From contig NC_052622.1 of assembly GCF_016545825.1 (NCBI RefSeq), forward strand, positions 42,803,263 to 42,867,262: a stretch of DNA of 64,000 nt, in the 5' to 3' direction. The position numbers and the translations under genes were made by a program. Below, one piece after another: positions 45,517 to 58,690 of the stretch; position 1 is the first letter of the stretch; each line of letters starts with the position of its first letter. The notes beneath the pieces are model-generated. The model did not search any database. It worked only from the letters and a program-made list of their open reading frames with translations, and was not told the DNA's origin. The stretch comes from Eucalyptus grandis. Its lineage: Eukaryota; Streptophyta; Magnoliopsida; Myrtales; Myrtaceae.

Positions 45517-47470
45517 ATTGGTTGGTTAGTTCTTGGCAACCAAGAAAAACACCAACGATCCACATATTTTTCACTAAATCCCCTAAACAGAAAGCCGATA
45601 ATTGAGAAAAACGCCAACAAGATATGACCTATGGTTGAGCATTTGCATCCCTCTTTATTCCACTAGTGATATATCCATTACCAAACTGCTTACATCATAC
45701 ATCAATCTTAGGGAATACCTAATGATGCGATCGTGACCTCAAGCAAAGCAACTTATGTGTATTTGCACATTTTGAGACTGATGCATTAGGGTTCTGTTTC
45801 CTAAAGGAGAAGAAGAAAATAGTTAGTGCCCACCTTAGCTCATGCCATAAGATCTGCACAAAAGTTGCAGCTGCAACAAATGCTGCAATAAGCATCAGCT
45901 GCAACAAACACTAGTACATTAGTCCTAGTTTCTCATTATTACATCCGTATTGTACCGCATGAGTCAAAGAAAATTCAGAGCTGCAACTCTATGAATTGCT
46001 CCTTCAATCACATTTTGCTAGCAACAAGCATCACCAGACACCATTTAGACCATTCCAAAATGATTGAAAGATCAGTTTTAACATTGTCAAGGGATTATTC
46101 GTTTGACCTAAGTGTTTAGAGGACGATTTCGCTCCAAAAGCCACTGAACTAGTTCGGTACTACCATCAAACCTATCTCATTGATCATTGCATCCTTTTCT
46201 GTAAATCTCACATCATTTACCACGTAATAGGTTAGGTTGATATATTGAACACTCAAGAATGCGACAGCTATTTCCCATGTGATCTCTCAAGCATTCATTA
46301 TAATTTTGAAGAATCACTTTTTCAGTAACATGAGTTTCTGCACAGCCACAACTCGCAATACTCCACATTTGTTAATGAGACTTATCAAATTCAATTCTTG
46401 GAAAGTAGCAATCAGGTAGTTAGCTAACATCAATAGAACAGAATGAAAGAACTACAAAGTCGTCAACGTTCAAATTGTAATCCCTCGCCATTTATGCGAT
46501 GAGCTTTATCAGATGCTGCTGCAGACTCATCACCACCAGATAATTCTAAGGCATCTAAATCCATGGATGCCACCGTCGCTCAGCCTCTCATTAGCATTGT
46601 CAACCAGCAAATTCCTCCTACTTTTCTTTAAAGCAAGCAGCACGAGCTAACAGGGACGAGATAACAAGTAACAGCACCTTTTCTTTCTTTTAATAATCCA
46701 GAGTCAACGTCCCACATAAGCTGGGAAATGAGCAGTAACCAAGGTAGACTGAAATCACATCATTACGCAACAGAAAACTTCCGGCCAAAAGAAATTAGTC
46801 TTTCCCATTGTCCAAAAGAAATCAAAAAACCACCGTGAACCCAACTAGAAAACACAAGAATGAAACAGACAGTACAAATAATTCTTAATTTGAGGCTTAA
46901 CGACCCATCCTGGTAAACTAATCAAAAGCGATAAGGATGACTAGGTTCATGCATTTGCTATCTGGAACTCTCCATCCGCACTGTTAAATCTGATCAAAAG
47001 ATCGCATTTTTTTTCTCTTTATAATGCATAATAGAGAGGCCAACTAACGCTTCTAACCCATTCCCCATCCCCCAGTTCCGATTAAACAAGATCATCAAGG
47101 TTTGACTCTATTTTAAACAAGACCAGAGACCAGTGAAGACAACCCAAAGAGAAATGATGAGGCCTGGTCGGATTGTGATGTGCCACTGATTTAGGGCTTC
47201 CCGGGAGGGACAGCTTTGAGCTGAGCCAAGTGTGGAAGCGATTGAAGATTAGACCAGAGAGCAAAGCGACTGCTTCTCCATTCTGCAAGAATCATCCCTA
47301 CACACATTGTTGCAAAACAAGAAATTTTGACAAACAACATGCGAGCTTCACCCAAAACAAATATGCGGACATAAGAACGCGGCAAAAAGAAAAATTGAAC
47401 CTGAAAAGCGGGGCTTGTCATCGCAGATCTAGGGCTTTTCGGGAGAGACGGCTTTGAGCGGAGCATGGAA
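45517..47470 (-). other. Leader intron and 5' exon of the RraA-like pseudogene
   Basis: The leader exon at about 47460-47270 contains 'ttttgggtgaagctcgc' and 'gtcaaaatttcttgtt', the same text as the plus-strand copy at 42150-42200. The intron spans to the acceptor just before 45509. About 1.4 kb of it (45690-47060) is missing from the plus copy. No separate gene or RNA is visible within the intron. Confidence 0.6.
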
Positions 47471-47696
47471 GCGAGTCATCGATGGAAGATTAGCTGAGAG
47501 AGTAGAGCGATTGCTTCTCGATCGCCAGTCGGGAGGGACGGAGAAAGCCAAGCCCAATCGGTCGCTGGGAGAGAGCACGGTTTGGGAAGAAAGAGGTCAG
47601 GAGGAAGAGGCCGTGAAGTAGAGAGAGCGTCACGTCATCGGAGAAATTGTCGTCGGGTCGGGAAAGAGGGGAGAGAGTGAGAAGAGAGAGGAGAGA

Positions 47697-50600
47697 TGTC
47701 ACGTCCTGATTCTCAGCCACCGCACATCTTTATTTTGGTCGATTTTAAATATCGGACTACGTATCGCCGACTCTCTTTTTTTAATGCGCAAATGGAAACA
47801 TATATTAAATTCTCAAACAATAAAACATTTGGATAAAACAATATGACTAAATAAATCCACACTTATATATATTACAAACCAGTGCACGTAAATACAAGGT
47901 GAACTATTAATTCAAATTCAACTCAAACCAGTTTAAAAACAGGTCTACAAGTAGGGGTGGGGTTTCACAAACTACAGATCCTCGTCCTCGTCTTCATCAT
48001 CCTCCACACTCCAATTGGAGCATTCAGTAGACTACACCGGACTTTCAAGATCTTCAAAATCCAAGTCTGCTACATCGAAGGACCTGAAATGGTTATTCAA
48101 TAACCAATGAGACTATGTCTCAGCAAGTTCTACCCCCTAAGACCTGATTAGTAAACCAATACACCTTAAGGATGCCTATTCATAACACAAATAAGAGGAC
48201 TTACATTGGCCTCAGTCCCAACCTACAAATCAGTACAGTTCAATAGGCACCCAACAATCTCAACAGATCGAAACATTGATCAAATTGACCTAGTCGATTA
48301 CCTTTCAATTAGACCATTTCCCGATCAATTCAATTCAATCAATTCACGACAACAGATCAAATTATTAACCAATCGACTTCGTCGATTACATGTCAGTCGG
48401 ACCACCTTTAAGTCATTCCCACTCATACCATGATTCTCAAATGGTATACCCAGTCACCAAATCACATATGTTTCTCGGGCGCTGTTTTCACCAAATGATA
48501 CACCAATCACCGACACCGTGCATTCTTTAAGGCGCCATTTTCACCAGTGATATCTTTATCACCAAACCACGTGTCTTCTCTAGGGCGCCGTTTTCACCAA
48601 GGTGATGTACGATAAACACTTTATGTGCATGCTCTCGAGCGTCGTTTTTGCCTTCTAAGCATTCCAATCACTTTCAGCCACACGAGCACGATACTCGACA
48701 CATAGAAATACGACCACACAGGCACGTTCTATGCCACACAGGCACGATTAATTATCGCTACACAGGCATGATCAATTATCGCCACACAAGCATGATATAC
48801 ATTCAACAATTTACGTGCATTCTCTAAGGCATTCTATATGCCAAACCGATGTAATAATTGCCAAGCCACGCCACACAGCATTTATTCTCATCTTTTAATC
48901 ATACCCGATAAAATATCGTGCGTGGGCACACGGTTGACCTTAACCAAAATATAATATTTTCCTTTCCATAACTCCCACATTTTCTGTAGTCCACAAAAAA
49001 TATTTTTGGCATTATCAACCGATGCCCGTTTATTTTCCAATTAATAGCCAACCTTAATTAATTTAGGAATAATTCCCAAATTCACAGATAATTCAATTCC
49101 GCACCAAATAAAGCTCAATTAAATAAACGGACCGCACCACGACAATCGCATAAGATTTGTTTCGTCGGCTATCCCAACCTAATTTCCGAAAAATAAATAA
49201 ATAACTAAATAAATTTCGAAAATTAATAAATAAATACTAAAAATCCAATTTAGGCCCGTATCGCCTTATTGGAGCCCAAGACAGGTCGGGAAAAATCCTG
49301 AGATGCATTCAATAAATATTAGAAGCTCTCTACTTGCTAATGACTAAGTCTAACCACCTAACATGCATCATTAAGTCACTAATTTAATTGTTCTAAACTA
49401 ATCTAACCACCTAACATGCATCATTAAGTCACTAATTTAATTGTTCTAAAATAATCTAACCACCTAATTGCACTTAATTAAATCTAATCAACACTTAAGC
49501 ATAATTAGCAAACTAAGAAAGCATTAGTGAGCAAAACCCACTTGATTAAAAGCGAAGACCGGGACACCGCGACGGTGACGCGACAGCGGCCGAAATCCGA
49601 ACTTTATGCGATGTCAACGGACACTCGGGCCGGGCCCAAAGGCCTTGCAAGCCCACAGCAAATGCTGGGCTTGGCTTCAGGCTTGGGCTTGATCTAGCTT
49701 CAAGATGGGCTGCTGGAAATTGAAGATGGGCTACTGAAAATGGGCCGAACTGAGCTGAGTTTCACGGGCTGGCTTGCATGAAGATGGGCTGAGCTGATGG
49801 AGATGGGCTTCACTGGACTGAAGCTTGGGCTGCTTCTTGCGAGCTGGGCCACGAAGACACAACTTCGTTGGAGACGATTCCGCTGGAGATGGACGAAGAA
49901 AGCCGTAGCGTGGCGTCACGGGGGAAGAAGTCAGCTTCGTTGGACTTCGGTTGATTCGTGCGCGGCAGCAAGGAAGGCCGCTCGGTGGAGATTCATGCGT
50001 TGCTGCTACAGACTACGCGGACAAGAAAACAGCTTGCTGGAACGTTGAACTCAGTGGACGCAAGGGCTGTTTTGTTGACCTAGAGAGGGCAGATTATGGA
50101 CGTGTGGCAGCTCGGTCGGTGATGGTGCAAATGGAGGATGAAGCGGATGATGGGAATGATGGAGCTGCTCGCGCACGGAGAGAGAGCAGGCAGTAGTGGG
50201 TGGTCAACTGGTGAGTTTGGGGACTGGTTTGTTGACCCACGCGTGGCTGCTAAAGGCAGCTCGGTGGAGAAGCTGCTTGGTCTTCGACTCGGTGCAGCTG
50301 GCAACGGAAGGAAACTGCTGTTGACTGGAACGTGGCAGCAACTGGTGCAGATGTCGAGCGTGAAGATGGACGAGTGCCTCTGCTAGTGGGCTGAGCTTCG
50401 GATGAAGTACAAACGAAAGCAAGGCAGCTTGTTCCGTTTCAGGGGATAGAGGAGACCGACGCTTGAAGATGGATGGCAGCTGGATTTACTTGCCCAAGAA
50501 GCTGCGGTTGAGAGGAAAATTCGACCAAGCTTAGCCAACCCATTAATTACTTGTCCCCTTCATAATACTTTCTAGCCAATTTTTCATAAATGGCTCAAAT

Positions 50601-51977
50601 TAAAGTCTAAAATACAGCCCCTCTAGCTTAATCCGAATTTTAAAATCTTAAGCCTCAATTTCTTCACAAACTCCCCAAGTCGACGTCCAAATTTTCCAAG
50701 GAAAAATCCCACATAATTTCTACAAGTGCCCCTCGTCAAATAGCTCGGCTTGCAAGTCCAAATTTCCTTTAATTTGGTCCGTCTGAATTTCCACTAATTT
50801 TCCGCGATGTCCGAATAGATTTTCCGTAAAAATCTCAAAATCTTTGAAAAATCTTCTGAGACTAAGTCAACGTTCGTAGAATTTATTGTGACATGACAGA
50901 ATCTTTAATTTCTGAAATCGGACCGAGGTTGCAGTTAATTTCACATGGGCGCGTTTTAGCGTGACCTAGACTACCGGGTAGTTTTCGGAGATTTTTAGTG
51001 CAAATGACCCGTGGTCGATTTTTTTCGAGCCACAATGAACCCACTCGACACATTAGCGACTCTCGGTGGTCATGAAAATCTCAATATTTCAATTACGGGC
51101 ACGGGGTACCCAAAACGACAGAAAATCGGTTTAGTGCCGATCGATGAGAATTTTGCAATCGTGGAATCACCCACACTCGATCACACATCTCAATCGAACC
51201 AACTTATCCCCGATCTCGATCGACTTTGACAATCTGTAATGACCAGAACTTGCAAACTAGCACGGTCGAAATAGCCAACTTGGGTCGAATTCTCAAGTCC
51301 ATTGCATTAAAATCTCTTAATGACTTCCTCGGATAGTTTAGTTATCTCACGAGTGATCGGCTTTGAGAATAGTACTATAGATGCGTCGATGAAAGGCCTA
51401 ATTTATTCAATTAAAAACAATAATGAAAATTCACGATGTCATAAGAGAGAAATGAAGCGTTGAGTTGAGAAAATAGAGAAGAGGCCATCTCTCGCGCGCT
51501 GGATTTAAAATTGGCTGACATGTGGGCCTCGAAAGACAGGTGTCAACCTCTCGAATGGTTTAGAGTAAGGATGACGTGGTTCTTGAGGGTACCTAATATT
51601 TTCTTTGCGATCCTCTGCCTCTATTCCTGCCGATCTGCTTCTGTACGTCGCTGTGTTGCAAAAGTGTGCGCGACGCGAGGGAAAAGAAAGAGAAAAAAGG
51701 AGTGGGCCGGGTCCAGCTGAGAAAAGAAGGGAAAAGAAATAGGGGGTCGGGTTGACCCGGCCCGACTCGGCCTCCTTTTTTAATAACAGCTAATTTTTTA
51801 ATTCCTTTCCTTAATTTTTTTTTCTTTTATTTATTTGATATTTTCTATAAATCCTATTACTATTAATGCAAATGCTCTTAATGTCTATATGCTATGCAAT
51901 TTTAATGATTTTTTTTTAGGGATTAAAAATTAGTCTCTAATTTTCTATACAATTAAAGTAAAATTTAGGTGTCAACA
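47697..51977 (-). mobile_element. LTR-retrotransposon-derived block, non-coding
   Basis: On the minus strand it starts TGTTGACACCTAAATTTTA, matching the start of the solo LTR at 139, with similar text for about 130 bp ('ttgcatagcata'). It ends ...ggacgtgaca at 47697. Flanking 5-mers (agaga, tagca) do not match, so it may be two joined LTR pieces or a rearranged solo LTR. Inside are typical LTR features, including degenerate tandem repeats at 48470-48800, and no pol domain. ORFs at 49731-50422 lie in a GC-rich segment and are not supported. Confidence 0.6.
48470..48800. repeat. Degenerate tandem repeats in the LTR-derived block
   Basis: Three to four ~65-bp units on 'gcgccgttttcaccaa...gatg' (48478-48650) are followed by 25-30 bp units on 'gccacacaggca(c/t)gatcaattatc' (48715-48795). 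Confidence 0.7.
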
Positions 51978-53358
51978 TAGCACAATGCATATTCTATACA
52001 CTGCCTACCACCTATTCACGAAATGGCTTAAGTTTCCATAGGTAAAACCAATTCATTTCTCTCTTGGTTGTTTGTGCCTAATCCATTGATCAATTTGCAC
52101 GTATCCTATTAATATATAAAAATATACATAATGCAATGTCGAACTACACATTGTTGAATGATTGTATTGAGACAAGTTCTGTTGAAATTAATTAACGAAA
52201 AAGCAAGATTGAAAAATATAAAATAGAATTAGATGAAGAAAATAGTTCCATTAGTTATTGGTTCTAATTGAAAGGAAGAAAATCAACATTAGAATTCGAA
52301 TTAATACTTTCAAGCAATTTTTCATTGGACCGATAGTTAGAGCCCGTGCAGCGCACACGAATTCTACCTAGTGTCAAAGAAAAGCTTCCAAATCAGGACA
52401 AAACCACTTACTTAGTATGAACAATGTGGTCTTATTCTTCTTCAAGGTAATAAACTGACATAATTTTTTCCCGGGGAACTAGAACGAGCGTGCCATTTCC
52501 CTTAGAAAGCCGCCAATCCAACTGGGGTGTTCAAAGGTTTCTTCTCGTATTTTCCACGGTGGAAGAAAAGGGAAATCTGGGGTCGTCCATTCCCTCTCAA
52601 AGTCAATGGAGACACCTTGTTCATGCGAACCTGATGCCTACTTTTAGATAGTAAAAAATCAAGTGATGATCTTTCCGAGGTTCTCATAAGGAAGAGGTTG
52701 CACGTAAGGACAGAAACTAAACAATCTACTCGTGAGGTACCTGAGATTGATTCATTGATTTTTGCCAATAAAGTAAGAAGTTGTTAATTGAGAAATCCTA
52801 GCTTTTGCTAATTAGGGCACACAAATTCCATTTAGTAATTGATTTAGCCCCCATGAAGAACTCCCCTGCAAGTTGATGTCATTTCCGGACGTCCCAAAAT
52901 TCCAATCTCGGTTTTGGCTGCTCAAAAAGCAAGAACCGCCCTGCAAATTCATTTTTGATGGGCTATTATGTCGAAAACATTGTCCTCGTGTTATGTAAGT
53001 CTGATTGCTTTCTTTCATACTTGTTTCCCCGAACATAATGATCTGAAAACTGTGAAGTATCCCAGAACAATTGCACATACAAAACTTTGTAATGTGATAT
53101 GTGAGATGGTATTTTAAACAAGTTCAGATGATTTTGTTAAGAAACAGGTGATTTATATCAACTATGAATAGATGCTTGCTTACATGAAAGGAGGAAAATT
53201 AACTATCATTCTACTCCTACAAAAAAAAAACATTTAGACTATGCATCTTCCAAGTTCTATAACTAACTAATCGACATCTTACTGCCAAACACAGAAGCCG
53301 GAAAAGGTGAACACACAACAGTAACTCGATCAGAAACTTGCAACCTCCCGAATGCTGT
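51978..53358. other. No gene seen; 3' flank of the receptor kinase
   Basis: Mostly AT-rich. Two short minus ORFs (52502-52768, 52812-53078) have no recognisable domain. The first shows moderate composition and might be a fragment, but nothing supports this. Confidence 0.45.
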
Positions 53359-56300
53359 TTAAAAGTTCCTGCCATCGAGATCACGAAGTTGTTCTAAGGT
53401 GACCCTGAAGAACGGCAAAACCAGTGGTGCTTGAACTTGAAGCTCTCGCGAGACTTGTGTCATGGTCGGTCGAAGTTGAGGATTGGTCCGCAAGCATGCG
53501 AGTGCTAGTGCCACAACAGAGATTACGTTTTGCGCATGCCAATTTGTCGGAGGTAAGAGGCGTTGGTCCAGCACATCCTTTAATGGGGTTTGCAACTCGG
53601 ATTGAGAGGATGAAAATACCAATGAGAGATAATCTCCTGGATGCTTTCCCATAATTATCTCCAGTACTACAACTCCAAAGCTATATACATCACATTTTTC
53701 GGTCAGAATGTTGGTATAAGCTAGCTCTGCAATTGAATGATTCAAAGTCCATTGATAATCTTGTTAGCTGTAATTAAAGACTCAAACATTTGCTTTCACA
53801 TAATTACGGAATTTCCAATGATAGTAAATTAATATGCTTCTACAAAGAACATTACCTGGAGCGATGTATCCGATTGTGCCGGCAATAGCAGTCCAGTTGG
53901 TGGAATCTGGCCTCAATAATATTGCGGTGCCAAAGTCTGAAACGTGAGCCTCGAAATCAGCATCCAACAAGATGTTGGTGCTAGTTAAGTCTCGATGTAT
54001 CAATGGAGGAAAACAGTCGTGATGCATATATGACAATGCATTCACAATTGCTCGAACCATGTTTATCCTTTTGTCCCAACCAAGCTTTGATGCTCTGTCA
54101 TCATCATTCAAAATTGTTCTCAAGCTCCCTCTTTCGATGAACTCGTATACCAGAAAACAATGTTGTGCATGAGAGCAGAACCCATAAAATTTCACAATGT
54201 TGCGGTGGCGAACATTCTGTAAAGCTTCAATTTCCCTTTCAAAAAGAACGATGTTGACGGTCTCATCTTCTCGGGACGATGGAATTTTCTTGACTGCAAC
54301 AGTTTGACCTGTGGGTAGATCAGCTCTGTAAACAACGCCATAGGCCCCTTCTCCCAAATAGTACTTGGAGTCAAATCCTTCTGTCGCCTCCACGATTTGC
54401 TCGTAGAAACTTTTGCCATCAAAACTCAGAACGTGCAAGAAATCTAAATCATTAGTCTCTATCGATGCATTCCTCTCTCTCTTGGTAATCTTTCTTTGAT
54501 GGCAATAAATGATTATGAGGACAATCAAGAAGGAAGAGAGGACGAGGAATCCCGAGAATGAGAGAACGAGAATAATGAAAATTCTAGCTCCGCTATGTTG
54601 ATTGTGTTTCTTGCTCATGGTAGAAATATAACATTTCTGTAATCCAACCACAAACCTGCACAACCCCTTGTTATGCCGAATTGCCTCAAATGGAGCCATC
54701 TTAAAAGCTTTGACATTTGGGAGAGGACCTTCCAAGTCATTGTAGGACACATCAACAAAAGTTAATGCCCATAAGTCAGCAAAACTATGCGGGATGGAAC
54801 CAGAGAGGCCATTGTGGGAGACGTTTAGGGTTTCTAGGACTCTCAATTTTCCTAGATCTGGTGATATTCTTCCGGTCAATAGATTCTGACTCAAATCAAG
54901 AACGCTTAGGAATTGCAAATTGCCTATCTCAGGAGGAATGCTTCTCTTAATTTTATTTTGGCTTAGGTTCAAGCTCAGCAAGTTGGTACATAGGCTAAGC
55001 TGTGGTGGAATGGCTCCGCTCAAATTGTTTGATGCTAGGTTGAGATATTCTAGTCGAGACAAAAATCCAATTTGATGGGGAATATTTCCCGAGATGCCAT
55101 TGTTGTTAAGGATAAGATCTAGTAGTAGTTGCAAGCTTCCCAATTCCCTCGGAATCTTTCCGCTTAAATTATTTGCAGAAAGGTCAAGTAATTGTAATTG
55201 AGTCATCCTTCCAAATATCGGGGGTATCTCACCTGAAATGTTATTGTTCGATATCTTTAAGCTCATCAAATTGTGGCAATGCTCCCATTTCCATGAAAGT
55301 TCACCATGCAAATAATTGTGGCTCAAGTCCATATAATTCAGTTGCGGATATACTCCAAAAGCCTCCATTATATTTCCAGTAAGTTGGTTTCCTTCAAGCC
55401 TCACTCTAACTAATGAAGTACAATTCCTCAAGCTTTTAGGGATATGACCTGTGAAATGATTATTAGTCACAGTCAAATTTTGCAATAATCCCCCGAGGCA
55501 TATATTTTCGGGCAGCTGCCCTTCAAGTTTATTATTAGAAAGATCCAAAATACTCAAATGAACCATCTTATTAATTTCAGGAGGCAAGGAACCAATAAAT
55601 TTGTTATCTCTAAGGCGCAACATAGTTAAATTGGCCATGTTTCCAATTGATGCAGGGATTGAACCAATCAAAGTATTATTAGACAAATTTAATTCTACAA
55701 GATTGCTCAAATTTTGAATAGATGAAGGGATACGCCCGACCAACTTATTATCAGAAAAATCTAATTCAATAAGATCGGTTAGCCTCCCAATCTCTAAAGG
55801 TATGGATCCCGAAAGTTGGTTTCTCCATAAGTAAAGAAACTTCAATCTTCTTAGGTCACCTATCTCTCTTGGAATGGGACCGAAAGATCATTCTTTGCCA
55901 CACTCAAATTTCTTAAGTTGCCTAATTTTCCAAGAGAAGGAGGAATGGACCCTGAAAATTGGTTTTGGAAAAGATAGAGAACATTTAGACTGCTTAGGTT
56001 TCCTAGTGAAGCGAGGATACGCCCGACCAACTTATTATCAGAAAATCTAATTCAATAAGATCGGTTAGCCTCCCAATCTCTAAAGGTATGGATCCCGAAA
56101 GTTGGTTTCTCCACAAGTAAAGAAACTTCAATCTTCTTAGGTCACCTATCTCTCTTGGAATGGGACCGGAAAGATCATTCTTTGCCACACTCAAATTTCT
56201 TAAGTTGCCTAATTTTCCAAGAGAAGGAGGAATGGACCCTGAAAATTGGTTTTGGAAAAGACAGAGAACATTTAGACTGCTTAGGTTTCCTAGTGAAGCA

Positions 56301-57363
56301 GGATACGCCCGACCAACTTATTATCAGAAAAATCTAATTCAATAAGATCGGTTAGCCTCCCAATCTCTAAAGGTATGGATCCCGAAAGTTGGTTTCTCCA
56401 TAAGTAAAGAAACTTCAATCTTCTTAGGTCACCTATCTCTCTTGGAATGGGACCAGAAAGATCATTCTTTGCCACACTCAAATTTCTTAAGTTGCCTAAT
56501 TTTCCAAGAGAAGGAGGAATGGACCCTGAAAATTGGTTTTGGAAAAGATAGAGAACATTTAGACTGCTTAGGTTTCCTAGTGAAGCAGGGATACGCCCGA
56601 CCAACTTATTATCAGAAAAATCTAATTCAATAAGATCGGTTAGCCTCCCAATCTCTAAAGGTATGGATCCCGAAAGTTGGTTTCTCCATAAGTAAAGAAA
56701 CTTCAATCTTCTTAGGTCACCTATCTCTCTTGGAATGGGACCAGAAATGTCATTTTCTGGTATGCCCAATTTTGTTAAGTTGCCTAATTTTCCAAGTGAA
56801 GCAGGGATAGGACCTCTAAGATTGTTTTTGCCAAAATCAACTTCGGAAAGAGAATCTAACAATCCAATCTCCCAAGGAATGTCTCCACTCAATCTATTGT
56901 CATAAAAATTAAGATACTTGAGTTTGGAAAGGTTACCAATACTTGAGGTCATAGGACCGTAGATCGAGTTGCTGGAAAAGTCAAGACTAATCACCTTGGT
57001 TAAGTGCGAGAAGTCGAGACTATTTAAAGTTCCTCTCAGGCCAAGATTAGAAAGATTGAGATGGGCAACGAATCCGTAGTCATCGCAAGCGACACCCATG
57101 AAGTGGCAAGAGTTGTTACCATGCCATGAAGACAGGAGAGATTGGTTGTGGTCTTCAAGACTAGATCTCCATTTCAAGAGAGCCTCTACTTCATCCGTAT
57201 GATTGATCGCATTGGGAGTGAAAGAAGCGGAGGAAGCCGAAACGACTATGCCATGAAATGGAGTGGAAACAAAGATGGTGATGTTGTTTACGAAGAAGAG
57301 CAAGTAGAATAAGAAGAAGACTCCTAAAGAAGACGGCTTCCACAGAAATAAGGAAGAGACCAT
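53359..57363 (-). CDS. MIK2-like LRR receptor-like kinase (frame broken three times in LRR repeats)
   Basis: A plasma-membrane receptor kinase of the Arabidopsis MIK2 group, whose founder perceives SCOOP peptides; the ligand here is unknown. ATG at 57363, signal peptide (about 1-45), LRRNT with EALLKWR and paired Cys (about 57-97), roughly 30 LRRs, TM near 917-945, kinase with GEGAYGVVY (about 1001), [13 protein letters not shown] (about 1123) and DFG (about 1142). A 129-bp GT-AG intron (53727-53855) splits the codon for E in APE. The last exon runs to the TAA at 53359. Single-base deletions at about 56301, 56042 and 55881 shift the frame. Restoring three bases gives exactly 1292 codons plus stop. 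The Arabidopsis protein is near 1045, and the excess comes from duplicated LRR units. The domains are otherwise intact, so sequencing error is as likely as a pseudogene. Confidence 0.9.
55732..56750 (-). repeat. 288-bp tandem repeat encoding four LRRs, 3.5 copies
   Basis: The landmark acgcccgaccaac recurs at 56593, 56305, 56019 and 55732, with spacing 288, 286 and 287. Correcting the three deleted bases makes every spacing 288, which is 96 residues or four 24-residue LRRs. Copies are almost identical at the nucleotide level, in contrast to the outer LRRs, so the expansion is very recent. Each unit encodes [48 protein letters not shown] and [12 protein letters not shown] type repeats. Confidence 0.95.
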
Positions 57364-57432
57364 GATTTTGGGGTGGTTTTGACGATGTGAGATTGTCAGA
57401 TTCGCACGTTCTCAACAACAAGATTGGTAAGA

Positions 57433-57440
57433 TATTTATA
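57433..57440 (-). promoter_or_regulatory. TATA box of the LRR receptor kinase
   Basis: TATAAATA (minus strand) lies 70 bp upstream of the ATG at 57363, leaving a leader of about 40 nt. It is the only such box close to the start. Confidence 0.65.
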
Positions 57441-58350
57441 GATGGCTAATCATTATTAGATGAAGCCTCAATCATGGACAATGCACCTACTGCTATCAAT
57501 TTAAAACAGTTAAATGTGGAGTGCTTGTCACGTATGTCCTGAATTCATCTTAACCACAGAGCCTCTATTTTTTTTTTTAACGCAACCGGCTTTAATGGGT
57601 TGTGCAATCCACCATTTCGTATGTAAAGTTTTGTTTCCGTCATGAAAATCCTTTCTAAAAATAGATTGGCCAAATCTTTAATTTAAATTTTCATCTAAGC
57701 CTGCGTGTTAGTGTTTGTAATCGACGTCAATTTCTATTAGCATAAGACATTAAAAGTCTTTCTTTGTGTAATTCAGAAATTAGCTGTCGTCTCGTTTTTC
57801 TGTCAATTCGGGTTACCATTAAATCGTTGGAGTGTAGAAAATGATCATGTTATCGAGAAAAGACTTGTGCTATGCATTATTATTAGCTGACAACCTATTC
57901 GTAGGGAAGATATTATCATGGTAGGGACCAAGAAGCTAATGAGTCTTCTTCTCTCATTTCTTATCTTTTCATGTCAGCATTTCGTACAGAGGTTATCACG
58001 TAGCAATAGTATTCCTTTTATTGCACTCCGCGGGACTTTCAATAGTCTACACTGAACACATCGACAGACTAGGACCCGCAAAGCGTCACGTACAAATGGA
58101 ACATCAATCGACTTTGGACTCATCCATTTTGATTCTTCGCATGCGCCTGACGACCAAGTCAAGGCACGGGGCCGAGCTTGGGTTCTGCAAATGAAATCTA
58201 GAATGAGTTGCTCGCTCAATTTTGAGGTTCCTGGAGTTGATGGTAAAAAAATCATGCGAGCAATGGGATTTAAGATACATGAATCTAGATTGACCAAGAA
58301 ACATAAAATGCTGGTGGCCGAAGTGCGTAAATATAAATTCAAAATGACCT
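57441..58350. other. No gene supported
   Basis: Upstream flank of the receptor kinase. The minus ORF 57974-58342 (122 codons) has no recognised domain. Its second half is Arg/Cys-rich, with LVCRCVQCRLL. Confidence 0.4.
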
Positions 58351-58359
58351 GGGTCGTTT

Positions 58360-58690
58360 AATATTATTTATTTGCCAAATATTAGTTCAGTATGTTATTG
58401 ATCATGTAATATTACTATAAATATGATTTTTTTATTATTTATTTGTCAAATATTAAGCCAAAATGAGATTGATTTCAAATAGATTACTCTAAAATGCGAG
58501 TCAACAATGAGATAGATATTCCTGCGATGATGGATTTTTTTTGTTGATCTTCTATTATATTTATTTGTCAAATATGAGACCAATTTGAGATTGATCATAT
58601 ATAAGACACGATTTTAATACTCTTTTATTGTCAAATAAGAGCCCATATGAGATTTTTTTAATATATAATCTGTTAAATATGAGCCAATCA
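58360..58690 (+). repeat. Degenerate ~85-bp tandem repeats
   Basis: Four diverged units share 'atttgtcaaatat(t/g)a' followed by 'gagattgatca(t/a)' and an AT-rich end. Indels make exact boundaries uncertain. Confidence 0.6.

Noticed and set aside
49731..50422. Cluster of ORFs up to 83 codons in a GC-rich stretch
   Set aside because: They lie within the LTR-derived block, overlap in several frames and lack any domain.
53424..53654. Plus-strand ORFs across the receptor kinase (also 54717-54950, 55173-55382, 56155-56633)
   Set aside because: Antisense shadows of the LRR and kinase coding sequence. They repeat because the LRR units repeat.
57974..58342. 122-codon minus ORF upstream of the receptor kinase
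   Set aside because: No recognised family, no promoter or splice evidence. Left as unassigned intergenic sequence.
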